Below, piece by piece: positions 32,762 to 40,990 of a stretch of DNA of 52,667 nt. A model generated the notes under the pieces. That model was not told the DNA's origin and searched no databases. It was given only the letters and a program-made list of their open reading frames with translations. Both the position numbers and the translations under genes were made by a program. The stretch covers positions 1-52,667 of the forward strand of contig DACV01000008.1 in the NCBI GenBank assembly GCA_002494885.1, in the 5' to 3' direction. How positions within the stretch are numbered: the stretch's first letter is position 1; every line of letters begins with the position of its first letter. Origin of the DNA: Methanobacterium sp. UBA44. Its GTDB lineage: Archaea; Methanobacteriota; Methanobacteria; Methanobacteriales; Methanobacteriaceae.

Positions 32762-33685
32762 ATGAATAATAAGAATATAGCAATAATTGCCATAATAATA
32801 ATAATAATTGCAGCTATAGGCATTTATGCATTCTCAGCAAGCAGCAGTCCAGATAAATCTAAGTTACGTATTTCGACTACCACCAGTTTGGAAGATACTG
32901 GACTTTTAAAAGAAGTAGAAGCAGCATTTGAGAAAAAATATCCAGGTGTAGACGTGCAGGTCGTATCTGGAGGTACAGGTATAGCATTACAATATGGTCA
33001 ACGTGGAGATGTAGATCTCATGCTTGTACACGATAAAAAACGTGAAGAAGAATTTATTAAAAATGGAACCGGTACCAATCGTACAGAATTCGCATACAAT
33101 TACTTCTGGATTGTAGGCCCATCAAACGATCCAGCAGGCATTAAAGGATTAAATGCCACAGAAGCATTTAAGAAAATAGCTCAAGAAGGCCAGGCAAACC
33201 CTGACCAGGTCAAATTTGTATCACGTGGAGACGAATCCGGTACACACTCCAGAGAAAAGAAAATCTGGAATGATTCAAAAGTTGGCTATAAAAATGTTAC
33301 CAACAGCTCATGGTATCTAGAAAGCGGTAAAGGTATGGGGGACACTTTATTAGTCGCAAATGAGAAGAACGCTTACACATTAAGTGATTCAGGAACATTC
33401 CTTTCCTATACTAAAGATGGTAAAATCAGTCTTGTACCTTTAATAACCTCAGGAAAAGCTTTACTTAATGTATACGCAGCAATACCAATAAATCCAGATA
33501 AACATCCAAAAACTAACATTGAAGCAGCTCAAAACTTCGTTGACTTCCTTGTTTCTCCAGAAGGTCAGGCAATAATTGGTAAATACGGCCAGGAAAAATA
33601 TGGACAACCATTATTTACTCCAGTCCCAACCAATCCGTTACCATCACTAATTACCCCATTAGTTAGTGTTTCAAGCCCTGCATAA
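32762..33685 (+). CDS. tupA: TupA 1: tungstate-binding protein of an ABC importer
   Basis: Extracellular substrate-binding protein anchored by an N-terminal hydrophobic helix (residues 5-26, IAIIAIIIIIIAAIGIYAF). TupA signatures are present: ISTTTSLEDTGLL (about 39-51; oxyanion-binding TTTS), GTGIALQYGQRGDVDLMLVH, FVSRGDESGTH (second oxyanion loop), ESGKGMGDTL and AYTLSDSGTFLS. The family binds tungstate with very high affinity and prefers it over molybdate. Length of 307 is normal. It begins a tupABC operon (tupB starts 113 bases later). The second copy at 37031 is roughly 70-75% identical by eye. Confidence 0.9.
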   Translation: MNNKNIAIIAIIIIIIAAIGIYAFSASSSPDKSKLRISTTTSLEDTGLLKEVEAAFEKKYPGVDVQVVSGGTGIALQYGQRGDVDLMLVHDKKREEEFIKNGTGTNRTEFAYNYFWIVGPSNDPAGIKGLNATEAFKKIAQEGQANPDQVKFVSRGDESGTHSREKKIWNDSKVGYKNVTNSSWYLESGKGMGDTLLVANEKNAYTLSDSGTFLSYTKDGKISLVPLITSGKALLNVYAAIPINPDKHPKTNIEAAQNFVDFLVSPEGQAIIGKYGQEKYGQPLFTPVPTNPLPSLITPLVSVSSPA

Positions 33686-33715
33686 CCAGGGATCCTCCTT
33701 TTTTATTTTTTAAAT
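33676..33715 (+). terminator. Hairpin and T-run at the end of tupA 1
   Basis: CCCTG (33676-33680) pairs with CAGGG (33687-33691) across the stop codon, followed by CCTCCTTTTTTATTTTTT. It probably lowers read-through to tupBC so that the binding protein is made in excess. The second tupA ends with an equivalent element. Confidence 0.55.
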
Positions 33716-33797
33716 CAGTCACTCTTATATTTCGACATGCGAAACTACTTCAATTAAAAAATTTATAATGTGAATTATATCTATTTTTGGTGATTAA

Positions 33798-34490
33798 ATG
33801 GCAAATGAAATTATAGGGGCAGTTGAACAGGCAATATACTTAATAGTTACGCTTAACCCTGAATTAATCGAAATAACAATAAGGAGTCTTTATATTTCAC
33901 TTTCTGCAACTTTAATAGCCTCATTAATATCCATTCCCATTGGGGGAGTCATTTATTATTATGAATTTCATGGCAAACGTACCCTGATCAATCTTATTCA
34001 AACCCTTTACAGCGTGCCTACAGTTATAGTTGGACTTTTTCTATTCTTATTAATATCTCAAAGAGGTCCTCTTGCCAATTTAAACCTTCTTTTTACTCCA
34101 GAAGGTATGATAATAGGTCAAGTGTTATTAATACTACCTATCCTTATAGGATTTACAGTTACGGCCCTCATAGGTGTTAGTAATCAAATAAAAGAGTTAG
34201 CAATAGCTCTTGGAGCCAATGCATATCAAACTATTATTACAATTATAAAAGAGGCACGATATGCAATAATGGGTGCAGTTATACTTGCTTTTGGAAGAGC
34301 TATTTCTGAAGTAGGAGTCGCTATTCTTATCGGTGGTAATATAAGAGGTTTTACTAGAGTTTTTACCACGACAATATCCCTTGAAACATCTAAAGGTAAT
34401 ATAGAGCTCTCAATAGCCCTCGGATTTATACTACTTGCCATTGCTCTTATTATTAATTTAATGTTGAACTATCTGCAGGGTAGAGAATAA
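33798..34490 (+). CDS. tupB: TupB: tungstate ABC transporter permease
   Basis: A 230-residue inner-membrane permease with about five to six hydrophobic segments (LYISLSATLIASLISIPIGG, VPTVIVGLFLFLLI, GQVLLILPILIGFTVTALIG, AIMGAVILAFGRAISEVGVA, LSIALGFILLAIALIINLM). The EAA loop that docks on the ATPase is visible as ELAIALGANAYQTIITIIKE followed by AR. RBS GGTGATT lies just before the ATG. It is followed after a short gap by tupC. The family also includes the WtpB/ModB permeases, but the adjacent TupA fixes the assignment. Confidence 0.9.
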   Translation: MANEIIGAVEQAIYLIVTLNPELIEITIRSLYISLSATLIASLISIPIGGVIYYYEFHGKRTLINLIQTLYSVPTVIVGLFLFLLISQRGPLANLNLLFTPEGMIIGQVLLILPILIGFTVTALIGVSNQIKELAIALGANAYQTIITIIKEARYAIMGAVILAFGRAISEVGVAILIGGNIRGFTRVFTTTISLETSKGNIELSIALGFILLAIALIINLMLNYLQGRE

Positions 34491-34519
34491 AATAATGTTA
34501 ATCAATTAAGGTGAAAATG

Positions 34520-35581
34520 ATGCATATAGTAGAACTGGAAAAGATTTACAAAAATTACGAAAAACTCCAGGTACTTAAAAACATAAATATGAAAATAAAA
34601 AGGAGTACAAGTACAGCGCTTGTAGGGCCCACTGGCTCCGGAAAAACTGTTCTACTTAGATTAATCAATCTGCTGGAAAAGCCATCATCTGGAACTGTAT
34701 ATTTTGAAGGAATTAATGCCAATGCATCATCCAATGCAAGTTTAAAAATAAGAAGGCAAATGGGGATGGTTTTCCAGAAGCCACTTGCTTTTAAAGGCAA
34801 TGTCTATGATAATGTGGCCTTTGGTTTAAAAATCAGAGGAGACAAAAAAGATATTAAAGCCAGAGTAAAAGAAACTCTCGAGACCATTGGACTTAAAGGT
34901 TACGAAAATAGAAATGCTCTCAAATTATCCGGTGGCGAAACCCAAAGACTTGCACTTGCAAGGGCAATGATTACAAACCCAAAATTGCTCTTACTTGATG
35001 AACCTACAGCAAATCTTGACCCTATATCCACAAAGAAAATGGAAGACTTAATTCTTGAAATAAACAGCGAACGCGAAACCACCCTGATAATGACTACCCA
35101 CGATCTTTCTCAGGGCCAGAAACTTGCAAATAGAATGATTATACTGAATGATGGCCATATTCTACAGTCTGGAAAACCCGATGAAATATTTAGAAAGCCG
35201 AAAAACAAATTTGTGGCAGATTTTGTTGGAATTGAAAATATAATGAATGGTGAAGCTGAAGAAATTGGAGATGGCCTTGTCAGCATAAAAACAGATTCAA
35301 TTAATATAATTACAGTAACTGAAAAAAGGGGCAGTGTAAACCTCAGCATAAGGCCTGATGAGATTACAATATCCAAAGAAAAAGTTAAAACAAGTGCTAG
35401 AAATGTTATTCAAGGCATAGTTGAAGAAATAGTCGATACAGGATCACTCATAAGACTTATTATAAATGCCGGTGAATTATTCACAGTTTTTATAACTCGC
35501 GAATCCCTTACAGAACTTGAAATTAGTATAGGGACTCCTGTATGGATGAATTTTAAGGTTTCTGCGGTTCATGTATTTTAA
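34520..35581 (+). CDS. tupC: TupC: tungstate ABC transporter ATPase with C-terminal TOBE domain
   Basis: Cytoplasmic ATPase subunit. Walker A GPTGSGKTVLLRL (about residues 36-48), Q-loop region MGMVFQKPLAFKG, signature LSGGETQRLALARAM, Walker B LLLLDEPTANLDP, and switch His in MTTHDLS. After about residue 240 comes a TOBE-like regulatory domain (MNGEAEEIGDGLVSI, LSIRPDEITISKE, NVIQGIVEEIVDTGS) that may bind the oxyanion and inhibit uptake when the cell is loaded. A GTG at 34511 and an ATG at 34517 are in frame, but AAGGTGA at 34508-34514 is best spaced for the ATG at 34520. The length is normal. Confidence 0.9.
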   Translation: MHIVELEKIYKNYEKLQVLKNINMKIKRSTSTALVGPTGSGKTVLLRLINLLEKPSSGTVYFEGINANASSNASLKIRRQMGMVFQKPLAFKGNVYDNVAFGLKIRGDKKDIKARVKETLETIGLKGYENRNALKLSGGETQRLALARAMITNPKLLLLDEPTANLDPISTKKMEDLILEINSERETTLIMTTHDLSQGQKLANRMIILNDGHILQSGKPDEIFRKPKNKFVADFVGIENIMNGEAEEIGDGLVSIKTDSINIITVTEKRGSVNLSIRPDEITISKEKVKTSARNVIQGIVEEIVDTGSLIRLIINAGELFTVFITRESLTELEISIGTPVWMNFKVSAVHVF

Positions 35582-35640
35582 TCACTTTTTTATTGGAAAA
35601 ATGTCCATAATACTCTAATTTTTAGTTGCTGATAAAAAAA

Positions 35641-35665
35641 ATAGAGGTAGGGATTTGAATCCCTA
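35641..35665 (-). terminator. Hairpin terminator of the small secreted protein gene
   Basis: On the minus strand TAGGGATT, loop CA, AATCCCTA (35648-35665) is a perfect 8-bp stem placed directly after the TAA at 35666-35668. It is followed by CCTCTATTTTTTTT, a bacterial-like terminator layout. Confidence 0.65.
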
Positions 35666-35928
35666 TTAATAACTTTTTGAATAGGTGTTTACATGTTTAA
35701 CATATCTCTTTGGAATTGATGTCTGACATTTATTCTTCCAGTTATTATGTCTCCATTTTTTATTCCATTTGGGGTGCTTATTCCACTTTACCTTTTTATT
35801 ATCATCGCATTTGAATTTTAAATCATCATTTTCACATTTTTGCACTGGATATGATGATACTGCTCCTGAAAAGCCTATTGCGATTGCAAGAGCAAACAGT
35901 AATATTGCTATTTTTTTAATATTTTCAC
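35666..35928 (-). pseudogene. Small secreted basic protein, probable 1-base frameshift in an A7 run
   Basis: The minus strand encodes a signal-peptide-like start KKIAILLFALAIAIGFSGAV then SSYPVQKCENDD and a Trp/Lys/His-rich basic tail (KWNKHPKWNKKWRHNNWKNK) with three to four Cys. The frame has no ATG, GTG or TTG at the right place. A GTG at 35926-35928, directly after GGA, reads MKILKK and would join the frame if the A7 run at 35911-35917 had eight A. Either a base is lost (pseudogene or sequence error) or translation starts at ATT inside AAATATTAAA. About 87 residues. The intact signal peptide, hairpin terminator and codon use argue that it is a real gene. Function unknown. Confidence 0.55.
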
Positions 35929-36101
35929 TCCATATAATACTTCCTAAATTTTAAGTATTAAATCCTATGAAAAATTTTTGTTAAAAATGATAATTTATGC
36001 AATAAGGTTATTTTTTAAATAGTAAACAATAAGGAAAAACAATTTGTTATGAGGGTAAAAAAATATTAACTTCGAGTCATATATCATTACGTGTGGTTAT
36101 T

Positions 36102-36536
36102 ATGTATATTCATTCAAATGTTATTGAAGTATTATTTATTGGAAATAATTCCAATGTCAATGAAATAATTGAAGTGTTTAATGAATTTCAAAACAAATGT
36201 AATTTAACCATCGCAGCTGATATTGCAGAAATTATTGATGATATAAATAGGAATTATAGAGATAGAATTTATCCTTCCATCATTATACTGGATTTACCTA
36301 AAGAAGGCATAAAAACTATTAAAAAGATTAAAAAAGATAAAAACTTAAAATATATACCTGTAATTATTTTAACAACATCCAGTACTGAAGAAGATGTTAA
36401 GAACTATTATTGCAATTATGCAAGCGCTTATCTTACCAAACCAGATAATATTAATGAATATAAGAAATTAATAAGATCATTTGCAAATTTCTGGTTTAAA
36501 TGGCCCGAATTGCCTAAATTTAGATTAAATTTTTAA
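36102..36536 (+). CDS. Response-regulator receiver domain protein (degenerate acidic pocket)
   Basis: A stand-alone REC domain of about 144 residues. The phosphoacceptor-like Asp is in IIILDLPKEG, the conserved Thr/Ser in ILTTSSTEED and the Lys in AYLTKPDN. The usual acidic pair after strand 1 (as in LLVEDN) is replaced by LFIGNN, which should weaken magnesium binding and phosphorylation. Rcp1/CheY-like regulators of this type often pair with soluble PAS kinases such as those at 11-15 and 20-22 kb, but no kinase is adjacent. ATG at 36102 is preferred over GTG at 36093. The extended C-terminus (FWFKWPELPKFRLNF) is unusual. Confidence 0.8.
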   Translation: MYIHSNVIEVLFIGNNSNVNEIIEVFNEFQNKCNLTIAADIAEIIDDINRNYRDRIYPSIIILDLPKEGIKTIKKIKKDKNLKYIPVIILTTSSTEEDVKNYYCNYASAYLTKPDNINEYKKLIRSFANFWFKWPELPKFRLNF

Positions 36537-36668
36537 ATATTTGTTTTCAAATAATTTTCATGGACTTTGAGGGCATTAAACAGCAGAAAAATTCCTTCAT
36601 CAGCGTGTTTTTAAGTTTATCTGACTTCTTCTGTTTTCATAAGGATATAAAATAAAAGAATTAATAAG

Positions 36669-36878
36669 TTATTTTTTAGCAACAAGAACTTCACTGGCCT
36701 TAATTACCGCATAAACTTCGTTTCCTTTATTAAGGCCTAATTCTTCCGCGGCTTCTGTAGTTATACTTGCAGTTACTGTTCCCGGAGAGTCCATTTTTAT
36801 TTTTACTCTTGTGCTTACAGGTCCTTTATCAATCCCTTCAATTTTGCCTTTTAACATATTTCTTGCACTCATTTGCAT
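36669..36878 (-). CDS. Molbindin (Mop-domain) 2
   Basis: A 69-residue Mop domain, beginning MQMSARNMLKGKIEGIDKG and ending VIKASEVLVAKK, the same end as molbindin 1. Differences cluster in the middle (VSTRVKIKMDS against VTATVKIKIES). The start is the ATG at 36876-36878, which follows GAGGTGATATTC; a GTG in the RBS would add three residues. It binds molybdate/tungstate oxyanions. It is divergent from tupA 2, mirroring molbindin 1/tupA 1, so the pair is a duplicated module. Confidence 0.92.
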   Translation of the reverse strand: MQMSARNMLKGKIEGIDKGPVSTRVKIKMDSPGTVTASITTEAAEELGLNKGNEVYAVIKASEVLVAKK

Positions 36879-36938
36879 GAATATCACCTCATAGAGTATT
36901 TATCTCAAAAATAGTTAATAAAATTATCTAATTTAATA

Positions 36939-37000
36939 TTACTATTCTATCAAAAATAGTAAAACATTAATAATTAATGATATGTAAATATTAACATATC
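36939..37000. promoter_or_regulatory. Two perfect inverted repeats between molbindin 2 and tupA 2
   Basis: TTACTATT (36939-36946) with AATAGTAA (36955-36962), 8-base spacer; and GATATGT (36979-36985) with ACATATC (36994-37000), 8-base spacer. The outer flanks of the second also match (AATTAAT before, ATTAATT after, with one extra C). Equal spacing between arms suggests two operator sites for a dimeric regulator controlling the divergent genes; an RNA hairpin in the tupA leader is the alternative for the second. Confidence 0.55.
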
Positions 37001-37030
37001 CATTAATTAATCAAAGTAGGAGGTCAATTC

Positions 37031-37954
37031 ATGAATACTAAACTAATAGCTATAATAGCAATTGTAATTATTATTATAGCAGCAATAGGAATCTATGCTT
37101 ATTCCACCAGCAATAATCCTGACACTTCCAGGCTTAGAATTTCAACAACCACAAGTTTAGAAGATACAGGGCTTTTAAAAGAATTAGAAGCAGCATTTGA
37201 GGAAAAATATCCTGGTGTAGACGTGCAGGTTGTATCTGGAGGTACAGGCATAGCTCTACAGTATGGTGAAAGGGGAGATGTGGATCTCATGCTTGTCCAC
37301 GATAAAGCACGGGAAGAAAAATTCGTCAGTGATGGTTTCGGTACAAACCGTACAGAATTTGCATACAATTACTTCTGGATTGTAGGTCCTGCAGATGACC
37401 CTGCAGGTATTAGAGGCATGAATGCTACTGCAGCTTTCCAAAAAATAATGGCAGAAGGCCAACAAAACCCTAATCAGGTCAAATTTGTATCACGTGGAGA
37501 TGATTCCGGTACACATGCCCGAGAAAAGAAAATCTGGAATTCCAGTGGAATAAATTACAACTCAGTTAGAAATTCCTCATGGTATGTAGAAAGTGGTAAA
37601 GGTATGGGAGAAACTCTGGTAATTGCAAATGAACAGAATGCCTACACATTAAGTGATTCAGGAACATTCCTTTCATTTAGTAGAGACGGTAAAATCAGTC
37701 TTGTACCAATTATAACAACAGGTACAGATCTATTGAATATTTACACTGCAATGCCCATAAACCCTGATAGGCACCCGCAGACCAATATAGAAGGTGCGAA
37801 CAACTTTGTTAACTTCCTGGTATCCCCAGAAGGTCAGCAGATAATCGGTAATTACGGTACCCAACAGTATGGTCAACCATTATTTACTCCAATAATAACA
37901 AATCCTGTGCCGGCGCTGTTTGCTCCATTATTAAATAATCCAGTCCCTGCATAA
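37031..37954 (+). CDS. tupA: TupA 2: second tungstate-binding protein
   Basis: Paralogue of TupA 1 with the same length of 307, the same N-terminal membrane anchor (IAIIAIVIIIIAAIGIYAY) and the same oxyanion motifs (ISTTTSLEDTGLL, FVSRGDDSGTH, ESGKGMGETL, AYTLSDSGTFLS). RBS AGTAGGAGGT precedes the ATG. No permease or ATPase follows; it is convergent with the MOT1-like gene. It may share TupBC with TupA 1, with different affinity, expression or metal preference (tungstate against molybdate). The linked molbindin copy shows that it arose by duplication of a two-gene module. Confidence 0.9.
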   Translation: MNTKLIAIIAIVIIIIAAIGIYAYSTSNNPDTSRLRISTTTSLEDTGLLKELEAAFEEKYPGVDVQVVSGGTGIALQYGERGDVDLMLVHDKAREEKFVSDGFGTNRTEFAYNYFWIVGPADDPAGIRGMNATAAFQKIMAEGQQNPNQVKFVSRGDDSGTHAREKKIWNSSGINYNSVRNSSWYVESGKGMGETLVIANEQNAYTLSDSGTFLSFSRDGKISLVPIITTGTDLLNIYTAMPINPDRHPQTNIEGANNFVNFLVSPEGQQIIGNYGTQQYGQPLFTPIITNPVPALFAPLLNNPVPA

Positions 37955-37979
37955 TCAGGGACAAATTCTTTATTTTTTT
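37943..37979 (+). terminator. Hairpin and T-run at the end of tupA 2
   Basis: GTCCCTG (37943-37949) pairs with CAGGGAC (37956-37962) over the stop codon and is followed by AAATTCTTTATTTTTTT. It resembles the element at the end of tupA 1, so it was copied with the gene. Confidence 0.6.
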
Positions 37980-38009
37980 AAACAGCTACTTAAAACATTT
38001 TATATCATT

Positions 38010-39119
38010 TTAATCTGCCTCAGGGAACATTTTTTTCAAAATATAATGGCTGATTATCCCTGCAACAAAACCCACTGCCATATTAACCAGAATTGAACCG
38101 GCTACAGTTACAATAAGAGGAATAATAGATCTTTCAATTTTAAGGTCTTTAGTGAATTTTAACAATCCAATACTGACCATAATCATCATGGCCGCAATTA
38201 TTGCACCTGGAAACCCTTTAAAGAGAACAACAATAGACCCTGCAAAGAAAAGCCCTAAAATAATGTAAATAAGTCCTTCCATAATATTTGCCCCTCCAGT
38301 TCTTGCTCCAAAATAATACTGGCCTGCAAGTCCTCCTGCACCGTGACATAAAGGCATGCCTCCAAAGAAAGGCAGTGTTATATTCATAAAACCAATGCTT
38401 AAGGCAATTTTCTTTTCTGGAACTGCCCTTTCAGGGAAATATTCTTTTATAAGAATGGCAGTTGCTATTACAGCATTAGTAGCAGTTAGAGGTATCTGAG
38501 CAAGTCCAACTGCAACAAGAGATTCCCAAATTTGATTTAGAGAAAAAGTAACTGGATGAGGGAGAGTTAGTTGGGGTCCTCCAATTGCAGAAAGCGTGCC
38601 CTGGAAGAACATTATGGTAATGCCCATTATCAATAGTATAATCGCTGCCGGGGCATACCGGTTGTTTCTAAAGGCCAAAATTATAATGATACTTATAATG
38701 ACAAGTATCCATCCTCCCTGAATGAATTTAAGGGCTTCAATTGCCAGTAGTATTGCCAGAGACGCTTGAATACCCTGAACTACAGATTTTGGAGTTATTC
38801 TTGCAAACCAGGTCATTAAACCCGTAGCCCCAATAAAAAGCCATACTATTCCCATTGCGATTCCTGAAGCATATATCAACGAAGGATCCCAGCTTGATGC
38901 AATGGCAAAAACAGCCAGTGCCTTCATAGGTTCAATGGGCATGGGAAGTTTAAAGTACAGACCTGTTATAATGGTGGCGATTCCCATCATGATCAGAAAT
39001 CCTGTGGGATCCAGGCCACAAACCACAATATAACCTATAGCTAAGGGAAGAAGAGTTCCATAATCTCCTGTAGCTCCTGCAAGCTCCTGTAAATTGAACC
39101 TGTAATCTCCTAATTTCAT
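38010..39119 (-). CDS. MOT1-type molybdate/sulfate permease
   Basis: A 369-residue polytopic membrane protein of the MOT1 family (SulP-related putative sulfate/molybdate transporters). The opening FNLQELAGATGDYGTLLPLAIG and the internal motif MPLCHGAGGLAGQYYFG-ARTGG match the two conserved segments of MOT1 proteins that carry high-affinity molybdate in algae and plants. About ten hydrophobic helices are present. It lies between tupA 2 and an ABC importer in a block of Mo/W genes, which supports molybdate as substrate; sulfate is the alternative. It is transcribed after the ABC genes on the same strand, 48 bases away, so it may be the last gene of a four-gene operon (binding protein, permease, ATPase, MOT1). 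Confidence 0.82.
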   Translation of the reverse strand: MKLGDYRFNLQELAGATGDYGTLLPLAIGYIVVCGLDPTGFLIMMGIATIITGLYFKLPMPIEPMKALAVFAIASSWDPSLIYASGIAMGIVWLFIGATGLMTWFARITPKSVVQGIQASLAILLAIEALKFIQGGWILVIISIIIILAFRNNRYAPAAIILLIMGITIMFFQGTLSAIGGPQLTLPHPVTFSLNQIWESLVAVGLAQIPLTATNAVIATAILIKEYFPERAVPEKKIALSIGFMNITLPFFGGMPLCHGAGGLAGQYYFGARTGGANIMEGLIYIILGLFFAGSIVVLFKGFPGAIIAAMMIMVSIGLLKFTKDLKIERSIIPLIVTVAGSILVNMAVGFVAGIISHYILKKMFPEAD

Positions 39120-39166
39120 AAAAACAAACCTTGAATTCCATAAATATTGGTCATTATATATTAATC

Positions 39167-39946
39167 CTATTTTATCTTTAAAGGAATACAGGCCCTTCTG
39201 TAATCAATATCTGCAATTTTTACCCTAATGCCATAGGCTTTTTCCATATTCTCTTCTGTTATTACTTCTTCTGGGGTGCCAATATCAATGAAATTTTTTC
39301 CCTTCATTATTGCTACCTTATTTGATGAAATAAAGGCATGATCAGGAAAATGAGAAGACATAACCACACAAAGGCCGTTTTTAGCCAGTTTTTCAATGAT
39401 GTTCAGCGTCCTTATCTGATTACCAAAATCAAGATGAGAAGTGGGTTCATCCAGAAGTAAGATGTCTGGCTCCTGCGTTAAGATCCTTGCAATAAAAACA
39501 AGCTGCTGCTCCCCTCCACTGATTTCAGTGTAGGGTTTATCCCTCATATAGTAAATATTAAGTGCTTTTAATGAATTCTCAGCTATTTTAACATCTTTTT
39601 TTGAAGGGGATGAAAATATATCAAGGTGAGGAGCTCTTCCCATTAATACTACATCCAGTACCGTAAATGAAAAAGTAGAATTATGTATTTGAGGTATATA
39701 ACCTATATTTCTGGCTATTTGAGAATGGTTGAGGCCATAAATATTCTTACCATTTAAAAGGACTTTTCCAGAACTCAGCTTCATCAATCCATTTAAACAT
39801 TTAATCAGTGTGGTTTTACCCGCACCATTCGCCCCTAAAATACAGAAAACATCTCCCTTTTCAACTTCAAAGTTTATATCTTCAAAGATATTATCAAGTG
39901 AATTGTAAGAAAATGTTCCATTTACCATTTCCATTAAATGACTCAT
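39167..39946 (-). CDS. FecE/BtuD-type ABC importer ATPase
   Basis: ATPase of a type II importer. Walker A GANGAGKTTLIKCL, Q-loop GYIPQIH, signature ISGGEQQLVFIARIL, Walker B ILLLDEPTSHLDFG and switch His in SSHFPDHAF. The ATG at 39944-39946 overlaps the permease stop (ATGA), with GGAGGTGTGG as RBS, so translation is coupled; an in-frame GTG further up is in the RBS. About 260 residues, normal for the family. Substrates of the family are iron siderophores, haem, cobalamin or, in MolABC, molybdate/tungstate; context favours the last. Confidence 0.9.
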   Translation of the reverse strand: MSHLMEMVNGTFSYNSLDNIFEDINFEVEKGDVFCILGANGAGKTTLIKCLNGLMKLSSGKVLLNGKNIYGLNHSQIARNIGYIPQIHNSTFSFTVLDVVLMGRAPHLDIFSSPSKKDVKIAENSLKALNIYYMRDKPYTEISGGEQQLVFIARILTQEPDILLLDEPTSHLDFGNQIRTLNIIEKLAKNGLCVVMSSHFPDHAFISSNKVAIMKGKNFIDIGTPEEVITEENMEKAYGIRVKIADIDYRRACIPLKIK

Positions 39947-40989
39947 GACCACACCTCCTTACTTTTCATGAGGAGATATAAGAAGAATGGAGCTCCTATT
40001 ATGGCCGTTAAGATGCCGAGAGGGATTTCAGTGGTTGTAATTGTTCTGGCTACGTTATCTATTAAAAGAAGGAAAAATGCTCCAAGAATGATGCTTGCAG
40101 GTAAAAGAATTTTATGGTCCGGCCCAACAATCATTCTGGCTACATGAGGTATAACTAGTCCAATCCATCCTATAATACCGCATATACTAACAGCTGAGGC
40201 AGTTACAATAGTACAGCAGACAATTATAATTGCCTGTAACCTTTTTGTGTTCACTCCAAGCGTCTGGGCTTCCTCCTCACCCATGGAAAGGACATTTATC
40301 CTCCATCTTATCATTAAAAGAATTATTGTGCCTATGGTAATTGGAATTCCCATTATAATTATATCCAGATTATTTACTGAAGCCAGACTACCCATTAGCC
40401 AGAAAACGATGGTCTGTAGTTGACCATAAGGATCTGCAACATATTTAATTAGAGATAGTAGCGCTCCAAATAATGATGCAATGGCAATTCCACATAAAAC
40501 CAGAGTTAACATTGAAGTGCCTTTAAAAGCCCTTCCTAAAAAGTAGGTTAACCCAACCGCAATTAATCCCCAGACAAATGCAGAAAATTGTATCATGAAT
40601 ACACTTGCTGAAAAAAGAATTGCAAGAGCTGCACCAAATCCTGCACCAGCCGAAACACCAAGTTTATCAGGAGAAACCAGCGGATTCTGGAACAATCCCT
40701 GAAAAGATGCCCCTGCAACTGATAGAGAGGCACCAACCATCATTGCTGCAAGTATTCGGGGTAATCTTATATCAAAAATAATGGTATTAACTGCAGGAGA
40801 TAAAGTGGAATTTATTAAAAATAATTTAGATGCTATGGCCATTATAACTTCATTTGGAGATACTGGATATCTCCCAATAAGAAATGAGAAGAAAAACAGG
40901 AGAATCAGCGGAATGATCATCAATACTGTTATTGACATTTCATGCGAAGCGATTTTATCCCTGATTTTCGATTTAAACAAATTATTCAC
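39943..40989 (-). CDS. FecCD/BtuC-type ABC importer permease
   Basis: A 348-residue permease of the FecCD family with about ten hydrophobic helices. Family motifs: DIRLPRILAAMMVGASLSVAG (gating and coupling region), GLFQNPLVSPDKLGVSAGAG, GWIGLVIPHVARMIVGPDH and EIPLGILTAIIGAPFF. The start may be the GTG at 40989, or a TTG at 40980 that is better spaced from the AAGGTGA ribosome site. It follows the binding-protein gene by one base. MolB, the molybdate/tungstate importer permease, is a member of this family, so the metal-gene context suggests but does not prove that substrate. Confidence 0.9.
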   Translation of the reverse strand: MNNLFKSKIRDKIASHEMSITVLMIIPLILLFFFSFLIGRYPVSPNEVIMAIASKLFLINSTLSPAVNTIIFDIRLPRILAAMMVGASLSVAGASFQGLFQNPLVSPDKLGVSAGAGFGAALAILFSASVFMIQFSAFVWGLIAVGLTYFLGRAFKGTSMLTLVLCGIAIASLFGALLSLIKYVADPYGQLQTIVFWLMGSLASVNNLDIIIMGIPITIGTIILLMIRWRINVLSMGEEEAQTLGVNTKRLQAIIIVCCTIVTASAVSICGIIGWIGLVIPHVARMIVGPDHKILLPASIILGAFFLLLIDNVARTITTTEIPLGILTAIIGAPFFLYLLMKSKEVWS

Positions 40990-40990
40990 C

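Noticed and set aside
35769..35954. 61-codon plus-strand frame
   Set aside because: It is antisense to the small secreted protein, which has a signal peptide and terminator.
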